Assembly: GCF_000969765.1 (NCBI RefSeq)
Contig: NZ_CP011096.1
Span: 620,001-684,000 of the forward strand
From: Mycoplasmopsis synoviae ATCC 25204
GTDB taxonomy: Bacteria > Bacillota_I > Bacilli_A > Mycoplasmatales > Metamycoplasmataceae
Direction of reading: 5' to 3'
Length of the DNA: 64,000 nt
Each line of letters begins with the position of its first letter. The stretch's first letter is position 1. The notes under the pieces are model-generated. The model made no database searches and was not told where the DNA came from. It saw nothing but the letters and a program-made list of their open reading frames with translations. Shown piece after piece: positions 34,664-45,983 of the stretch. A program made the translations under genes and the position numbers.

Positions 34664-35497
34664 AGTTACTCTTTTTTTAGATTCAATTTGATAATCATTT
34701 AAAAAAATGTCGCCATCTACGCAAGTAAAAACTGGCGCATTTTTTATTTTATTTTCAGTAGCAAAATAAACTTTTACTAGTTTATTATTTTCGTTTATAT
34801 ATCTAGCTCCAGGATTAAGTGCAAAGGCTTTAATTTTAGCTATATTTTCTTTTTTGGTTTTAGTTTTATCTAAAAAAGAATCTTCTTTTAAAAGCTTGCT
34901 AGCTAGCGTTACTTTAGATTCATCTTGAATAATTCTTTGATAATTATTTTGATCTAAATCATGAATTCATGAAACGATATTTTCAGCAGCAAGATTTGAT
35001 AATTTTTCAAATAAAGTTAAAGAAATATCGCTTTCTTCTATTTTTATTTTTGCTTCTTTTAAAATATCACCTGCATCCATTTTTTTGGTCATTATAATAA
35101 GCTGAACGCCGGTTTCAGTTTCGTTATTTAATAGTGCATGTTGAATAGGGGCTGCTCCTCTATATTTAGGAAGCAAACTACCATGAATATTTAATGGAAA
35201 CTTTTTAGGTAAATTTAAAATATTTTCAGGAATATATTGACCAAATGCAGCGGTAAGCATATAGTCAAAATCAAGCTCTTTAAGCTCTTCGTATATCATC
35301 GATATTTTTTCTGGTTGAAATAGTTTTAAATTGTATTTTAAAGCTAATTTTTTAACAGGACTTTCTTGAAGATTTTGTCCTCTTTTAGCTGGTTTATCAG
35401 GCTGCGTTACTATTGCAACTACTTCAAAATTTTTAATTATTTCTTTAAAGATAGGGACTGAAAATTCTGGAGTACCAGCTAAAACTATTTTTGTCAT
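34655..35497 (-). CDS. fmt: Methionyl-tRNA formyltransferase
   Basis: A 280-residue formyltransferase. GTPEFSVPIF opens the fold, the folate site shows NIHGSLLPKYRGAAPIQ with the catalytic Asn and His, and MDAGDIL provides the Asp. The C-terminal tRNA-binding domain is shorter than in E. coli (about 315 residues in all). I place the start at 35497 (MTKIVLAGTPEF), matching the family N-terminus, with dnaI ending 13 bases inside it. The stop TAG at 34655-34657 lies within the end of ptsI. Confidence 0.95.
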
Positions 35498-36360
35498 TTT
35501 AAAGCCTCTTTTTGAGTGCATAAATTATCTAAGATGAATAAAAACTTATTAAAACAAGTTTCTAAAAATAAATTATCAGTTTCATTATTTACTAATTTTT
35601 TGCTTAATTTATCAATTGGTTGATATGAACTAACTAATGTAGTTTTATTATTTTTATAACGGTTTTCTAAAATTTTCATTAAAACTGCATTTAAAAAATT
35701 AATAGTAAATTTACTAATTCCTAGCTCATTTAAAACTAAAACAGGAACTTCAGAAAGTTCTTTAATTACTTCATCTAATTTATCTACTTCAAAATAATTA
35801 TTTTGAGAATTTGAAGAAAATGAATTCTTATAAAAAACATTTAAGTCATTTATGTTAATGTAAGCTGTTCTAACATATAAAGATGAATGAAGAGCAAAAC
35901 TAGACATAAAATCACTTATTTGACCAGTGCCTTGTGATGTAAAAAATATACTTGGAATTTCTTTGTTTTCTTTAAGATTTTCAGCAAAAGTTTTGGCATA
36001 TTTTAAAATTCTTTTTGAAGCAATATCTTTATATTTTTCAAAAAAGTTTTTATCAATAAAATTTGTATTATAAGGACTTGAAATTGAAGTAAGAATTAAA
36101 TTTCTTTCAATTTTTCACTGACGAGCAGCTTCGTTTTTTCTTACTTTTCAATAGAATTTAATTTTATTGTTTTCATCACGATAAACATCAAATAAAAATG
36201 CAGAATCGCTATCTTTTATGCTATTTTCCATAACAATAAAATTAAGTGCGTTTTCTATAATTTCATCATCAGTTATATTTAATTCAGCAACTTTTTTTGC
36301 AATGTATTTGTTTTTAAGTAAGTTATTTTTTTCTTCTTTAATGATTTTCTGCTGATCCAT
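35485..36360 (-). CDS. dnaI: DnaI-like primosomal helicase loader with degenerate ATPase motifs
   Basis: A 291-residue protein following the dnaB-type gene, with an N-terminal helical segment and a C-terminal AAA+-like domain from about residue 125. The position of Walker A reads TSQGTGQISDF: the invariant Lys of GxGKS is Gln. Walker B reads VLVLNELG where family members have DD or DE, so the Mg-binding Asp is Asn. Downstream, TLVSSYQPIDKL replaces the sensor region. DnaI/DnaC proteins load the replicative helicase and bind ATP; this one probably cannot hydrolyse it. Gene order (dnaB, dnaI) supports the assignment. Its stop lies inside fmt. Confidence 0.75.
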
Positions 36361-36421
36361 AATTTTGTTTCCAATTGTTAAATTTCTTCTTTAATTATAA
36401 TAAAAATAATTAACTAAAAAA

Positions 36422-36447
36422 ATAAAAAAATCAAGTTAGACTTGAAA
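36422..36447 (-). terminator. Terminator after dnaB (minus strand)
   Basis: On the minus strand TCAAGT-CTA-ACTTGA is followed by a long T run, four bases after the dnaB stop. A TATAAT-like box for dnaI follows on the minus strand near 36400, so dnaI-fmt may be a separate transcript. Confidence 0.75.
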
Positions 36448-36450
36448 TTT

Positions 36451-37479
36451 TTAAACTGCTTTTTTGAATTTAAAATAATTATTTTTTTCAGATATGTAAG
36501 TGTTTAGAGAAGTTTTATCTAAATCTGATTCTAAATAAGTTTTAATTACAAATTCTTCTGCCATTTCAAAATTTAAATAAGCTTCTTTTTTACAAATTTT
36601 TGTAATTAATTTATCAACTTCTAAATATCAAGATTCAACTTTATTAAACTTACGAAGTTTAGATGTTAAAAATAAAACTAAATTAATTATATGTTCATTA
36701 AAAATTTGACTTTTTCAAAATGAAATTTTATTTTTAAGTAAAGTATTTTTTTCTTCACTTAGTTTAATTCCATGTTGGAATTGAAGATAAAAATCAACTT
36801 TTTCTTTTTTGATTACTTCATATAAATTATTATTTTTTTCATTAGTTACTAAATTTAGGTTATAACTTGATGAATTTGAATTTAAATAAATGTTTTCATC
36901 CTCAAATGAGTAATTCTTCATTTGACTTTTAATGAATTCAATTTTGTTGTTTTTTAAGTTTTGATCAAGTTGGAATGAATAATCTTTGTATTGATCTAAA
37001 AAGTCAACTCATCCTGATGTTACATTTGTAAGTGATTTATCATTAAAATTAAAAGTTGAACTAGAAAGAAGTTGATTTGCTTTTTCAAAACCAAGAGCTT
37101 TTCTTAAGTATTTTGAATAAAGTGAATTATTTTTAAATCTTTCTTTAGTTTCAGGTTTATTTAATTTAATTATGATGCTGTATTCGTCATGTTTTTCAAA
37201 AACTTCAATTAAGTTAAAAACTTCAAGTTTTTTTCTTGCATCATGAATTTTTTCTGGTGTTTCAAATAAAAATAAACTTAAATCTCTATAGCTTATTGAA
37301 TTAACATTATTTGGACTGCTTAATGCATCAAAAAAATGTGAATATAAAGAGATAGCAACGCTACCTATAATTGGAGAATAAAGTTTTCTAAGATTAACTA
37401 AATCATATTCACTTAAATCAGTTTCTGAATAGATTTTTAAATTATCGTATTTCAATGAATATTCTTTAGTTTGTTCCAT
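36451..37479 (-). CDS. dnaB: Replication initiation / membrane attachment protein DnaB (Firmicute type)
   Basis: A 342-residue DnaB_2/DnaD-family primosome protein. The N-terminal winged-helix part carries LRKLYSPIIGSVAISLY (about residues 31-47), the most recognisable block of this family, followed by a second helical DnaD-like domain to the C-terminus (FKKAV). It is not the DnaB helicase. It helps recruit the helicase and DnaI to the origin. It is transcribed divergently from nothing nearby and ends at its own terminator. Confidence 0.85.
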
Positions 37480-37576
37480 AAAAAACCCTTTCTAAAATTA
37501 AGTCTTAATGATTATAAAAAACAAAATGGAAATGTTATAAACTTTTTTTCAAAAAATCTTAAAAAAATAAAATTAT

Positions 37577-38083
37577 TTACAACTTATCCACAACTAAAAT
37601 TCCATTATAATTTTTCAAATCTGTCCAATTATAAGAATTTAACGCGTCTAAAATTTTTAAAGCTTCAGAATCCACATTTCTTTTTTTACAAAATTTTATT
37701 CTAGTGTTTTCGTCGACTTTATGCACATAAATTTTGCTAATAAGACTGCAAAAATTAGCATGTTTTGAATTTAATGCCGGTATTTCGGCAAAATCAAATT
37801 TATTTTCTGATAAATATTTAAAAACTTCTAAATGAACTTGCTTTTCAAATTCTTCAAAAAGATCTTTATTTTCAGAAAATAACTTTTTAATTTTAAATTT
37901 ATCAAGTTTATTTTTAGTTAATAAATCAAAATTAATTAATTTTTGTATTTTTTGGCAGAAATCTTTGTTTTCATATAAAGATTTAACAAATTCATCTGCG
38001 ATAAATACTTTTTTGCCTTCTTGTTCTAGTTTTTTTAAAAATGTTGTTTTACCAGAACATACTTTTCCAACTACTGCAATCAT
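37577..38083 (-). CDS. coaE: Dephospho-CoA kinase
   Basis: A 168-residue P-loop kinase with VVGKVCSGKTTFL at the N-terminus and IADEFVKSLY holding the substrate-binding Asp. The Arg-rich lid appears as RIKFCKKRNVD. It is shorter than E. coli CoaE (206). It makes the last step of CoA synthesis; CoA supply is relevant to the CoA-dependent operon at 46985. Its ATG is inside the end of the exonuclease gene (13-bp overlap). Confidence 0.82.
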   Translation of the reverse strand: MIAVVGKVCSGKTTFLKKLEQEGKKVFIADEFVKSLYENKDFCQKIQKLINFDLLTKNKLDKFKIKKLFSENKDLFEEFEKQVHLEVFKYLSENKFDFAEIPALNSKHANFCSLISKIYVHKVDENTRIKFCKKRNVDSEALKILDALNSYNWTDLKNYNGILVVDKL

Positions 38084-38943
38084 CTTTTATCTAAAAGCAT
38101 TTTCTTTGTTGTATTAAGTTCAAGCTCATCAAGAATTTTTTCAGAAGCTTTTAAATCTATATTTAATTTAAATAAATCTAAATTTTTAGGTAAAACTTCA
38201 ACCTCATAATTTAACTTAGCAAGTTGATAGCAAAGCATTCCATTTTCTTTACCTTTTAATAAATTATTTTTAACTTTTTCACTTATTAATTTTGAATCTA
38301 AATTTTGATAAATGTTTTCAAAAGTTTTAAATTCGTTTAATAATTTAATAGCTGTTTTATCACCAATTCCTTTAATTCCTGGAAGGTTATCGCTAGAATC
38401 TCCTTTTAGTGCTTTAAAGTCAATTATTTGATCTGGATTAATTTGATATTTTTCAAAAAAATTTAAATATGTAACTTCTTCGTCTTTGAAAAATACTCTT
38501 GTATTTTTATTTACTAGCTGAAGCAAATCTTTATCTCTTGAAAAAATAAATTTTTCTAGTGATTCGAAATTCTTACAAAATGTTGCTATTAAATCATCAG
38601 CTTCATCACCTGTTGATTCATAGTAAAAAACTTTCATTTCTTTTAGAATTTCTTTAATTAAATCAAATTGAATAAATAGCTCTTGTGGAGCTTTAATTCT
38701 ATTAGCTTTGTAGCCATCTAAAAGTTCGTGTCTTTTAGTTCTTTCTTTTGCGTCAAAGGCTATAAATAAATAATCTGGTTTATAAAAAACTAAGTATTTA
38801 ACTAGCTGTTTTAAAAATAAAGTAATTGCATTTGTAGGAGTTCCATTACTTGTTCTTAAAATGACATTTATATCACCTCTATATGTTGCATAAAATGATT
38901 GAAACATTAAATAATTTCCATCAATAATTAAAGCTTTTTCCAT
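38071..38943 (-). CDS. 5'-3' exonuclease (PolA N-terminal domain type)
   Basis: A 290-residue stand-alone flap exonuclease. LIIDGNYLMFQSFYA at the N-terminus, FIAFDAKERTKRHEL, the metal site STGDEADDLIAT and the helix-hairpin-helix GDSSDNLPGIKGIGDKTA match the 5'-nuclease domain of DNA polymerase I. No polymerase domain follows, as is usual in mycoplasmas. Start 38943 is chosen because it overlaps the dnaE stop (TAATG) and lies six bases after GGAG; ATG at 38955 is an alternative. It removes RNA primers and flaps. Confidence 0.94.
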
Positions 38944-41915
38944 TATAAACTCCATTTTTCTAATAGCAAGTATTTAAAGTTACTTCTTGATTTTTTAAGA
39001 GTAACTGTTACATTTATTTTTTTATTTAATAACTCTTTATTAAATATGCTTAGTGAATAATCACTTACAAATGCAAACTTAGAAACTTTACCATCATTTA
39101 TTTTAACTTTTTTACTATTGGTATTTAACTTAACATCAAATTCTTCTAAGATAACGTTAAAATTTCTTGTTTCATTTTCATTAAGTGAATTAAGCGAGAA
39201 TTCATTTTCAACTTTTGATTCATCGATAACACTTAAAGAAATTCCATAAGCTTTAGTTTCTAAATCCATTATTTCTTTATCTGAAATTTCAACTTCATCT
39301 AAGATATTTGGAAATTGTTCTTCTCTTGCAAAGTCTTCATATAAACTAATTCATTTTCCATCAGTTTGTTCGCTTTTATCTAAAGCCATAAAAGCTTTTT
39401 TAACTTTTTTGTTTATTAAATCAACAAAGTTACTTACGTCTTCTAATGAATTAATTAAAGTATTTATATTTCCAAAACTTCTAAAAATATTTGCATTAAT
39501 TAAAAGTGACAGAGTTGCTTTTTTGATACCAATCATTCCTAGCCTAATTGCAGCATCAAAAAAATTTTTAAATTTACCAGCACGATTTCTTTCTTGAATT
39601 AATTTAGTTGCAGAGTTTTCTCCAAAACCTTTAATAGTTAAAAATGAAAGATAAAGATTATTATTTTCTTCAACTGTATTTAAACTTGAAATGTTAATAT
39701 CAGCTGCATTTATTTTTATTTTTAGTTTAGTTGCTTCTTGAACATACTTTGAAGTATTTTCTTGCGAAGAAAATGAATTGTCAAGTAAAACTTTATAAAA
39801 AATAAAAGGATATCTAGATTTATAAAATGCAAGTTTTAAAGCAAGCACTGCATAAGCAACGGCATGCGATTTATTAAATCCATAATCAGCAAATTTTTCA
39901 ATGTTGCTATAGATTCTATTTAATAGATCTGATGAAACATTATTTTTAGCTCCACCTTCAAAGAATTTAGTTTTATAGCTTTTAAGTTCTTGAGAATTTT
40001 TCTTCGATATTGCTCTTCTAAGTAAATCAGCTTCTGAAAACGAAAGACCAGCTACTTCTTGAGCGATTTGCATTATTTGTTCTTGGTAGACGATTATTCC
40101 AAAAGTAGGAGCTACTATCTTGTCGTAAATTGGATGAACTTTTTCAATTTGACTTGGATCTTTTTTATTTTTTCCATATATTGGAATGTATTGTGATGGT
40201 CCTGGTCTATATAAAGAAATAATCGCGTATATATCTTCAAAGCTATCTATTTTAACTTGTGAGATAGCTCTTTTCATTCCATCAGATTCAAGTTGAAAAA
40301 TTCCTTCGGTTTTTAAATCATTAAGAATTGAAAAAGTTTTATGATCAATAAATTTATTTAAGTTTTGATTTATAACATTATCAAAATGAAGTTTAGGATT
40401 AATTAGATTTTCAATATTTTTAACAATGGTTAAATTTTTTAATCCTAAAAAATCTATTTTTATAAGCCCATATTTTTCTAAGTTTTCAAGGCTTAATTGA
40501 ACTTGATTATATTTATCTAAAACTTTATTAATTGGAAAGTAATTTGTTATATCGTTATTTGCAATAACAATACCTGCAGCATGAACTCCAGTTTGCCGAT
40601 ATAGTCCTTCAATATAAGTTGCATATTCATGAAGGTTTTCGTATTTACTAACTATTGCTTTATATTTCGAATTTCTCTTATTGTATTCACTTTCTAAAGT
40701 TAAGTTTTTATCAAAGTCATTAATTGTTTTTGTAACTAAATTAACTTCAGAATTTGAAATCCCAAGCATTCTACCAACATCTTTAATTGCGCTTTTAGCG
40801 CCTAGTGTTGAAAAAGTAGTAATTAGAGCACATCTTTTTTGTCCGTATTTTTCAAAAATATAATCTAATACTTCACTTCTTCTATCGTCTTGAATATCGA
40901 TATCTATATCAGGATAAGTAACTCTTTTGGTATTTAAAAATCTTTCAAAAAGCAGATCAAAATCTAAAGGGTTTACATCAGTTATTTCAAGCACGTATGC
41001 AACTAAAGAACCAGAAACGCTTCCTCTTCCTGGTCCTATACTTATTTTATTTTTTCTAGCTCATGATAATGCATCAGCTATTATTAAAAAATAATCAACA
41101 AAATTTTGTTCTTTAATAATTGAAAACTCATAATTAATTCTTTCAATTACTAAATCTTTATCGTAGTTTAATAGTAAATATTTAGTTCTTTCTGATGCTT
41201 TAATTTTGCTTTCGATTTCTTCCTTTGAATTACTTGAAAATTCAGGAAGCTTAATTTCTTTATCAATTTCTAATTCAAAACATTGATCAGCTAAATTTAA
41301 TGTATTTTGATAAATTTTTTCATCTAAATCATTAAATTCTTCTTCGCTATAAAAATCGTCAAAGTTATTATTTTCTTTAAATTCTTCTCTAATTTTGTCA
41401 AGAATATTTAAGGTAAAGTTTTCAAATTTATCAATTATTTTTTTAACAGGCGCATAAACTACATTGTCTTTGTTTTCTAATTGAAATTTTGAATTATAAA
41501 AAAAGTTTGGAAGTTCAACTTCTAAGCTTTTTTTATTTTTTAAATAACCATTTGTATCTGAATCTATAACAAAAATATTTTCTGAATTTAAATCAGAAAG
41601 ATTAATAGAATTATTGTTTGATTTTTGATAAATTAATTCGTTTATTAATTTATATCCTGCTAAATTTTTAGCTAAAATTATAACTTCAAGTTTATTATCT
41701 AATTCGAATTCACAACCTATTATTAATTTAAATTTATATTTTTCGCGAAACTCTAATAAATAAGGAAGTGCGTATAAATTTTCCTTATCTGTTATTGCTA
41801 AATATTCAATTTTTTGACTCTCAATTAAATTAAATAATTTATTTAATCTAATGGCAGAATTTAAAAAAGAAAATTCAGTTTTTAAATGTAAATAAATAGG
41901 TTTTTTGTTATTCAT
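38943..41915 (-). CDS. dnaE: DNA polymerase III alpha subunit, DnaE type
   Basis: A 990-residue C-family polymerase. The PHP domain opens with LHLKTEFSFLNSA. The palm carries TYPDIDIDIQDDRR with the catalytic acidic residues, the fingers include RQTGVHAAGIVIA and SLYRPGPSQYIP, and helix-hairpin-helix and OB domains follow. No intrinsic 3'-5' exonuclease is present, so it is the error-prone lagging-strand-type polymerase rather than PolC. The exonuclease and coaE genes follow in the same operon; the GA-module protein gene lies 15 bp upstream. Confidence 0.96.
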
Positions 41916-41930
41916 CTTGTGGTTATGTTG

Positions 41931-43352
41931 CTATTTCTTTTTTGTAAATTTAGGTTTTGTTAATTTTAAAATTAAAAATCCAGCTAGTAAAAATGCTATC
42001 GGGAATGCTAAAAATAAAAAGTAAAAGTAATTGTAATTTATTGGTTGATTTTCTTTGAAATTAACAACTCTTTTTTGAATTGCAGAATCAACTAATGGAT
42101 TAGAATTTTTAAAATTTAATTTGTCAAATTTTTCAAAATAACTAAGTGGCAGGCTTTCTTTTTCTTCTAGTTCAAAAAATGAATTTGATTTTAAAAATTC
42201 TCCTAAATCTGGATAATCTTTATTAAATTCAGTTTCATAATATTGATTAAATATTTCTTCGTTACCATTAAAAATTGCTTGCACAAATTGAATGTAATCA
42301 TAACTTTTTTGAGCTATAACTTGTGCTTGGTATTGTTGAAGATTTGTTATTTTATTTAAATATTCAAATGCAATACTTTTAACTAAAACACCATTTGAAA
42401 AATTATTTAAAACTTCTTCTCTTAGTGAATCAAATTCTGAACTTTCATATGAATAATTATTTAAATTTGAATATAAATCTTGAAGTGATTTAAGTTTTTT
42501 TTGATTGTCTAATAAATAAGAATAAATTGAAGTGTCAATGCCTTTAGTTTGCATTTCTTTTAATTTAGCTTCAATTTGTTCGATATTTAAATTATTTAAA
42601 TTTGAAGTATTAACTAAATTAGCTAAAGCAGTTATTTGTTCGTTTAATTCTCTTGCTTCTTGAACTACTTTATTTCTTTCGTCTTGAGTTTTTGCATTAG
42701 CAATTAAACTAACATTAAATCTAGAAACTTGTGATTCATTTAATGCTTTAAGAGTTGCAATTTGATCTATTGCATCTTTAACTTGAGAATTTAGCGCGCT
42801 TGCGTATTGAGCAAAATGCGCTACTTGATTTGGATTATTTTTTGCAGCATTAACTTGATTAATAAAATAAAGTCTTTCATCGCTTAATAAATAACTTAAT
42901 GTATTTAAAAACGCAAGTGCATCTTTATAGTTTTCATCAAGTTTTTTCTTGAAAGCATTTAATCTTTCATAAGCAGAATTTAATTGTTCTTCTGTAGCGC
43001 TTTCATTACTTAATAAAGTCTTAACTTCAGTTAATAAATTAACGTAAGTATTTTTATCTGCTTCGTTATATAAAACTAAAAGAATCGAATTTAAAGGATT
43101 TGTTTCTAAATTAGATTTATCAAGTTTTACAACTTCATCGTAGAGACTTTTTAATTTTTCTTTAGTAACTTTATCTTGCGAATTTTGAGCTGCAGTTTCA
43201 GAATTTAATTGAACTTTATTTAGGTCTACAGCGGAAACATTTTGCTTTGAATTAATATTAACGCTGCTATAAGCAGAAAAACTAACTATTGAAGTTAGAG
43301 TTAATGTCGATATTAGTAATATTTTTTTAAATGTTTTCAATGAAACTTTCAT
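41931..43352 (-). CDS. Membrane-anchored surface protein with GA-like modules (paralogue 1)
   Basis: A 473-residue protein with a signal/anchor at residues 9-30, a long helical ectodomain, and a membrane helix at about 443-466 followed by a basic tail. Two consecutive stretches, about 145-188 and 192-240, have the spacing of three-helix GA modules; the second contains AIDQIATLKALNESQVSRFN and ends in AxxLN. GA modules bind serum albumin in Gram-positive pathogens. The gene at 61584-62768 has the same architecture and an alignable region before the C-terminal helix. It lies just upstream of dnaE. The function is not known. Confidence 0.65.
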   Translation of the reverse strand: MKVSLKTFKKILLISTLTLTSIVSFSAYSSVNINSKQNVSAVDLNKVQLNSETAAQNSQDKVTKEKLKSLYDEVVKLDKSNLETNPLNSILLVLYNEADKNTYVNLLTEVKTLLSNESATEEQLNSAYERLNAFKKKLDENYKDALAFLNTLSYLLSDERLYFINQVNAAKNNPNQVAHFAQYASALNSQVKDAIDQIATLKALNESQVSRFNVSLIANAKTQDERNKVVQEARELNEQITALANLVNTSNLNNLNIEQIEAKLKEMQTKGIDTSIYSYLLDNQKKLKSLQDLYSNLNNYSYESSEFDSLREEVLNNFSNGVLVKSIAFEYLNKITNLQQYQAQVIAQKSYDYIQFVQAIFNGNEEIFNQYYETEFNKDYPDLGEFLKSNSFFELEEKESLPLSYFEKFDKLNFKNSNPLVDSAIQKRVVNFKENQPINYNYFYFLFLAFPIAFLLAGFLILKLTKPKFTKKK

Positions 43353-43392
43353 TAATATTAATTGCCTATATTAATAATTATATTAATAAAAA

Positions 43393-45270
43393 CTAATTTG
43401 ACTTGTTTGTATTTTTATAATTTCTATAATATCTTTTTTTAGCATTAGGATCTTCATAGCTTCTTGTATAGGTACAATTAGGAAATGATTTACATCCGAT
43501 AAATTTTTGTTTTTTTCTATTTAAACGAATCAGTAGCTTTCCAGAACAATCAGGACAATCTTCATCAAGGAAGTTATCTTCTAGCCTTGTTTTTTCCATT
43601 GTGCTAGCAACTTGATCATATAATTCATTAAATTTAGTGTAAAAATCATGCATTACTTGATTTTTTTCTAATTTATTTTCTGAAATTAAATCCAGCTGAC
43701 CTTCAACTTCGGCTGTATATTTTTCATTAATTATTTCAGGGAAATTATTAACTAGTTTATCTAATACAATCATTCCAAAATCAGTTGGCTTAATTGCATT
43801 TGAATCTAAAACTTCAACGTATTGTCTATCTTTAATTATTTTTACAGTTGAAGCAAAAGTTGAAGGCCTTCCGACTTTAATATCGTCAAGAGCTTCAATT
43901 AGCGATCCATCGTTATATCTAGGAGTAGGCTTGGTTTCTAAATCTTCAAATGCAAAATTATTAACTGTAACTTCTTGATTAATTTCGAAATTCGGATCTT
44001 TTTCTTGTTTTTCTTCAGGTGCACTAACGCAGTAGTATCCTTGGAAAGTAACGGTAGCAAATGAATTTTTAAATAAGTATTTATCAACTTGATAAATATA
44101 TTGTTTTGATTTAATAACAGGAGGCTTAATTAAAGCTTTTAAAGTATGCTCGTAGATTAATTTATATAAATTAACTTCGTTGCTAGAAATTGTTGGATAA
44201 AGTTTTTCAAGATTTTCAGGTAAAAGATTTAAATCAGTTGGCCGAATAGCTTCATGGGCATCTTGATCACCAGTAAAACCTTTTACTTCACTAGAAACGA
44301 ACTCGCTTCCGTATTTAGACTCGATAAACTTTTTAGCTTGATTAACAAAGGTTTGAGATAGCCTAGTTGAATCGGTTCTTGGATAGCTTATTAGCCCGCC
44401 ATCACCATAACCTTCGTATAATTTTTGAAGTGTGCTTTGAGTCATTGCCGCTGAATATGGACTTCTTTTATAAATTGCAGCTTGTTTAAATGGAACTAAA
44501 GCTTTATTTTTCTTTTCAGTTACATTAATTTTTGTAACTTTAACTTTTTTGTCTTTTAATTTCTCAAAAAACTCTTTAACTTCTTTGATTTGGCTTTCAA
44601 AAATTCACTCTTTTTGTCCACTTGAATTTTCTTCATTAAAATATTGAGCTTTAAGTGAATTTTCATTTAATAAAAACGCGTTTAATTTTCAATATTTAGT
44701 AGGAACAAAGGCTAAAATTTCTCTTTCACGATCAATTACAAGTTTTAGCGCGATAGATTGAACTCTTCCAGCTGAAGCATTACTTGGTGCATTTTGAAGT
44801 TTGCTTTGTAGCAGTTTAGATAATCTAAAACCGATAATTCTATCTAGCATTCTTCTTGATTTTTGAGCGTTAATTAAAGCTCAATTTAAATCGTGAGGAT
44901 TATCAAAGGCTTTTAAAATAGCATCTTTGGTAATTTCATTATATGTAACTCTTTTGTAGTTGTCATTTAGTTTTAAATATGAAACTAAATTCTCTCCGAT
45001 AGACTCACCTTCACGGTCAGGGTCAGTTGCAATATAAACCATTTGCGCTTTTTTAAGTGAGTCTTTTAATTCTTTACCGACTTTTTTCTTTGTGCTATCA
45101 AATTCATATAATGGTTCTCAGTTTTCAAAGTCAATTCCAAGACCAAAAGGTCCTGAGGTTTTCATTTTATAAATATGACCAACACAAGAAATAACATTGT
45201 AGTCATTTCCTAAATATTTTTGGATGGTTTTAACCTTATTTGGTGATTCGACAATTACTAATTTATTCAT
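43393..45270 (-). CDS. topA: DNA topoisomerase I
   Basis: A 625-residue type IA topoisomerase. The Toprim domain begins [13 protein letters not shown] and includes the metal site ATDPDREGE. The catalytic Tyr is in [11 protein letters not shown] single C-terminal zinc ribbon, CPDCSGKLL and CKSFPNC, follows. It relaxes negative supercoils. The ATG at 45270 diverges from rpsF, with 211 bp between them. Confidence 0.97.
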
Positions 45271-45409
45271 TTAAATTCCTAAAGTGACTATTTTAAATAT
45301 AATGCATATTTTAACCAAAAAACTTTTTTTAAAAAATATTTTATTGAAAAGCACCAAAAAATGGGCCTATAAATTTTCAAATTTACCAGCTTAAAAAAAT
45401 TAAAAAGTT

Positions 45410-45472
45410 TATAATAGATAAGAGTACTTTTACTCCTTAGTTATTTTAGATAACTCTGACGTCCAAAAGGAG
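45410..45472 (+). promoter_or_regulatory. rpsF promoter and structured leader
   Basis: TATAAT at 45410-45415 is followed by two hairpins, GAGTA/TTACTC near 45422-45435 and the perfect AGTTAT-TTTAG-ATAACT at 45439-45455, then AGGAG at 45468-45472. Ribosomal protein S6:S18 autoregulation acts on rpsF leaders in many bacteria, but I do not see that motif clearly here. Confidence 0.5.
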
Positions 45473-45481
45473 ATTTTAATT

Positions 45482-45973
45482 ATTAAAACTAAATACGAAA
45501 TCATGGTTTTAGTAGGTCCTAAGACAAGTACTTCAACAGTTGAAAGTTTTTTAAAATCAGTTTTTCATGACGATTTTAAAAAGGCTGAAAAACTTGAAAG
45601 AACAGAGCTTGCCTACGAAATTAATAAAACCAAACATGCGCAATATTTTTTAGTTAACTTAGAAACTGAAAGAAAAAATATTGCAGAATTTATTCGTCTA
45701 TCAAATATCAACAAAGAAATTTGAAGACATCTTGTTGTTAATTTAGATACTGAAAAAGGTTTAAATAAAGTTTTCAAAACTCACAGAAAATTTGGTCATG
45801 ACTTTAGAGATCAAAGATCACATCATGGTCAAGCAGGAGAGTTTAGAAAAAGAGAACCTCAACAAAAATCTAAAGAACAATCAGAATTCAGTAAAGAGAA
45901 GAAAAGCTTCTCTAAAAGCGTAACCAAAAAAACCGTTGTAAGTAAACCAAAAGAAACTAAAGAAGAAAAATAG
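45482..45973 (+). CDS. rpsF: 30S ribosomal protein S6, apparently with a non-ATG start
   Basis: A protein of about 163 residues. KYEIMVLVGP matches the first beta strand of S6, followed by the usual alpha/beta split fold and a Lys/Gln-rich extension of about 60 residues. The only nearby ATG (45503) lies inside that strand, 30 bases from the Shine-Dalgarno AGGAG (45468-45472). No ATG, GTG or TTG lies in frame between. I place the start at ATT 45482, nine bases from AGGAG; ATT 45479 is equally possible. S6 binds 16S rRNA with S18, encoded two genes downstream. Confidence 0.85.
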
Positions 45974-45983
45974 GATAAACTAA

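Noticed and set aside
34967-35521. fmt starting at 35521 and ending at a TGA at 34967
   Set aside because: TGA encodes Trp here, and the family N-terminus begins at MTKIVLAGTPEF (35497); the gene runs to TAG at 34655.
37584-37592. A perfect DnaA-box-like TTATCCACA
   Set aside because: It lies in the last codons of coaE (encoding VDKL on the minus strand), is single, and is not near dnaA or an AT-rich origin structure.
43353-43392. AT-rich repeats (TATTAATA units) between the GA-module gene and topA
   Set aside because: Too short and low in complexity to call a regulatory or repeat element.
45503-45973. rpsF start at the ATG 45503
   Set aside because: It would remove the first beta strand (KYEIM) and is 30 bases from the ribosome-binding site.
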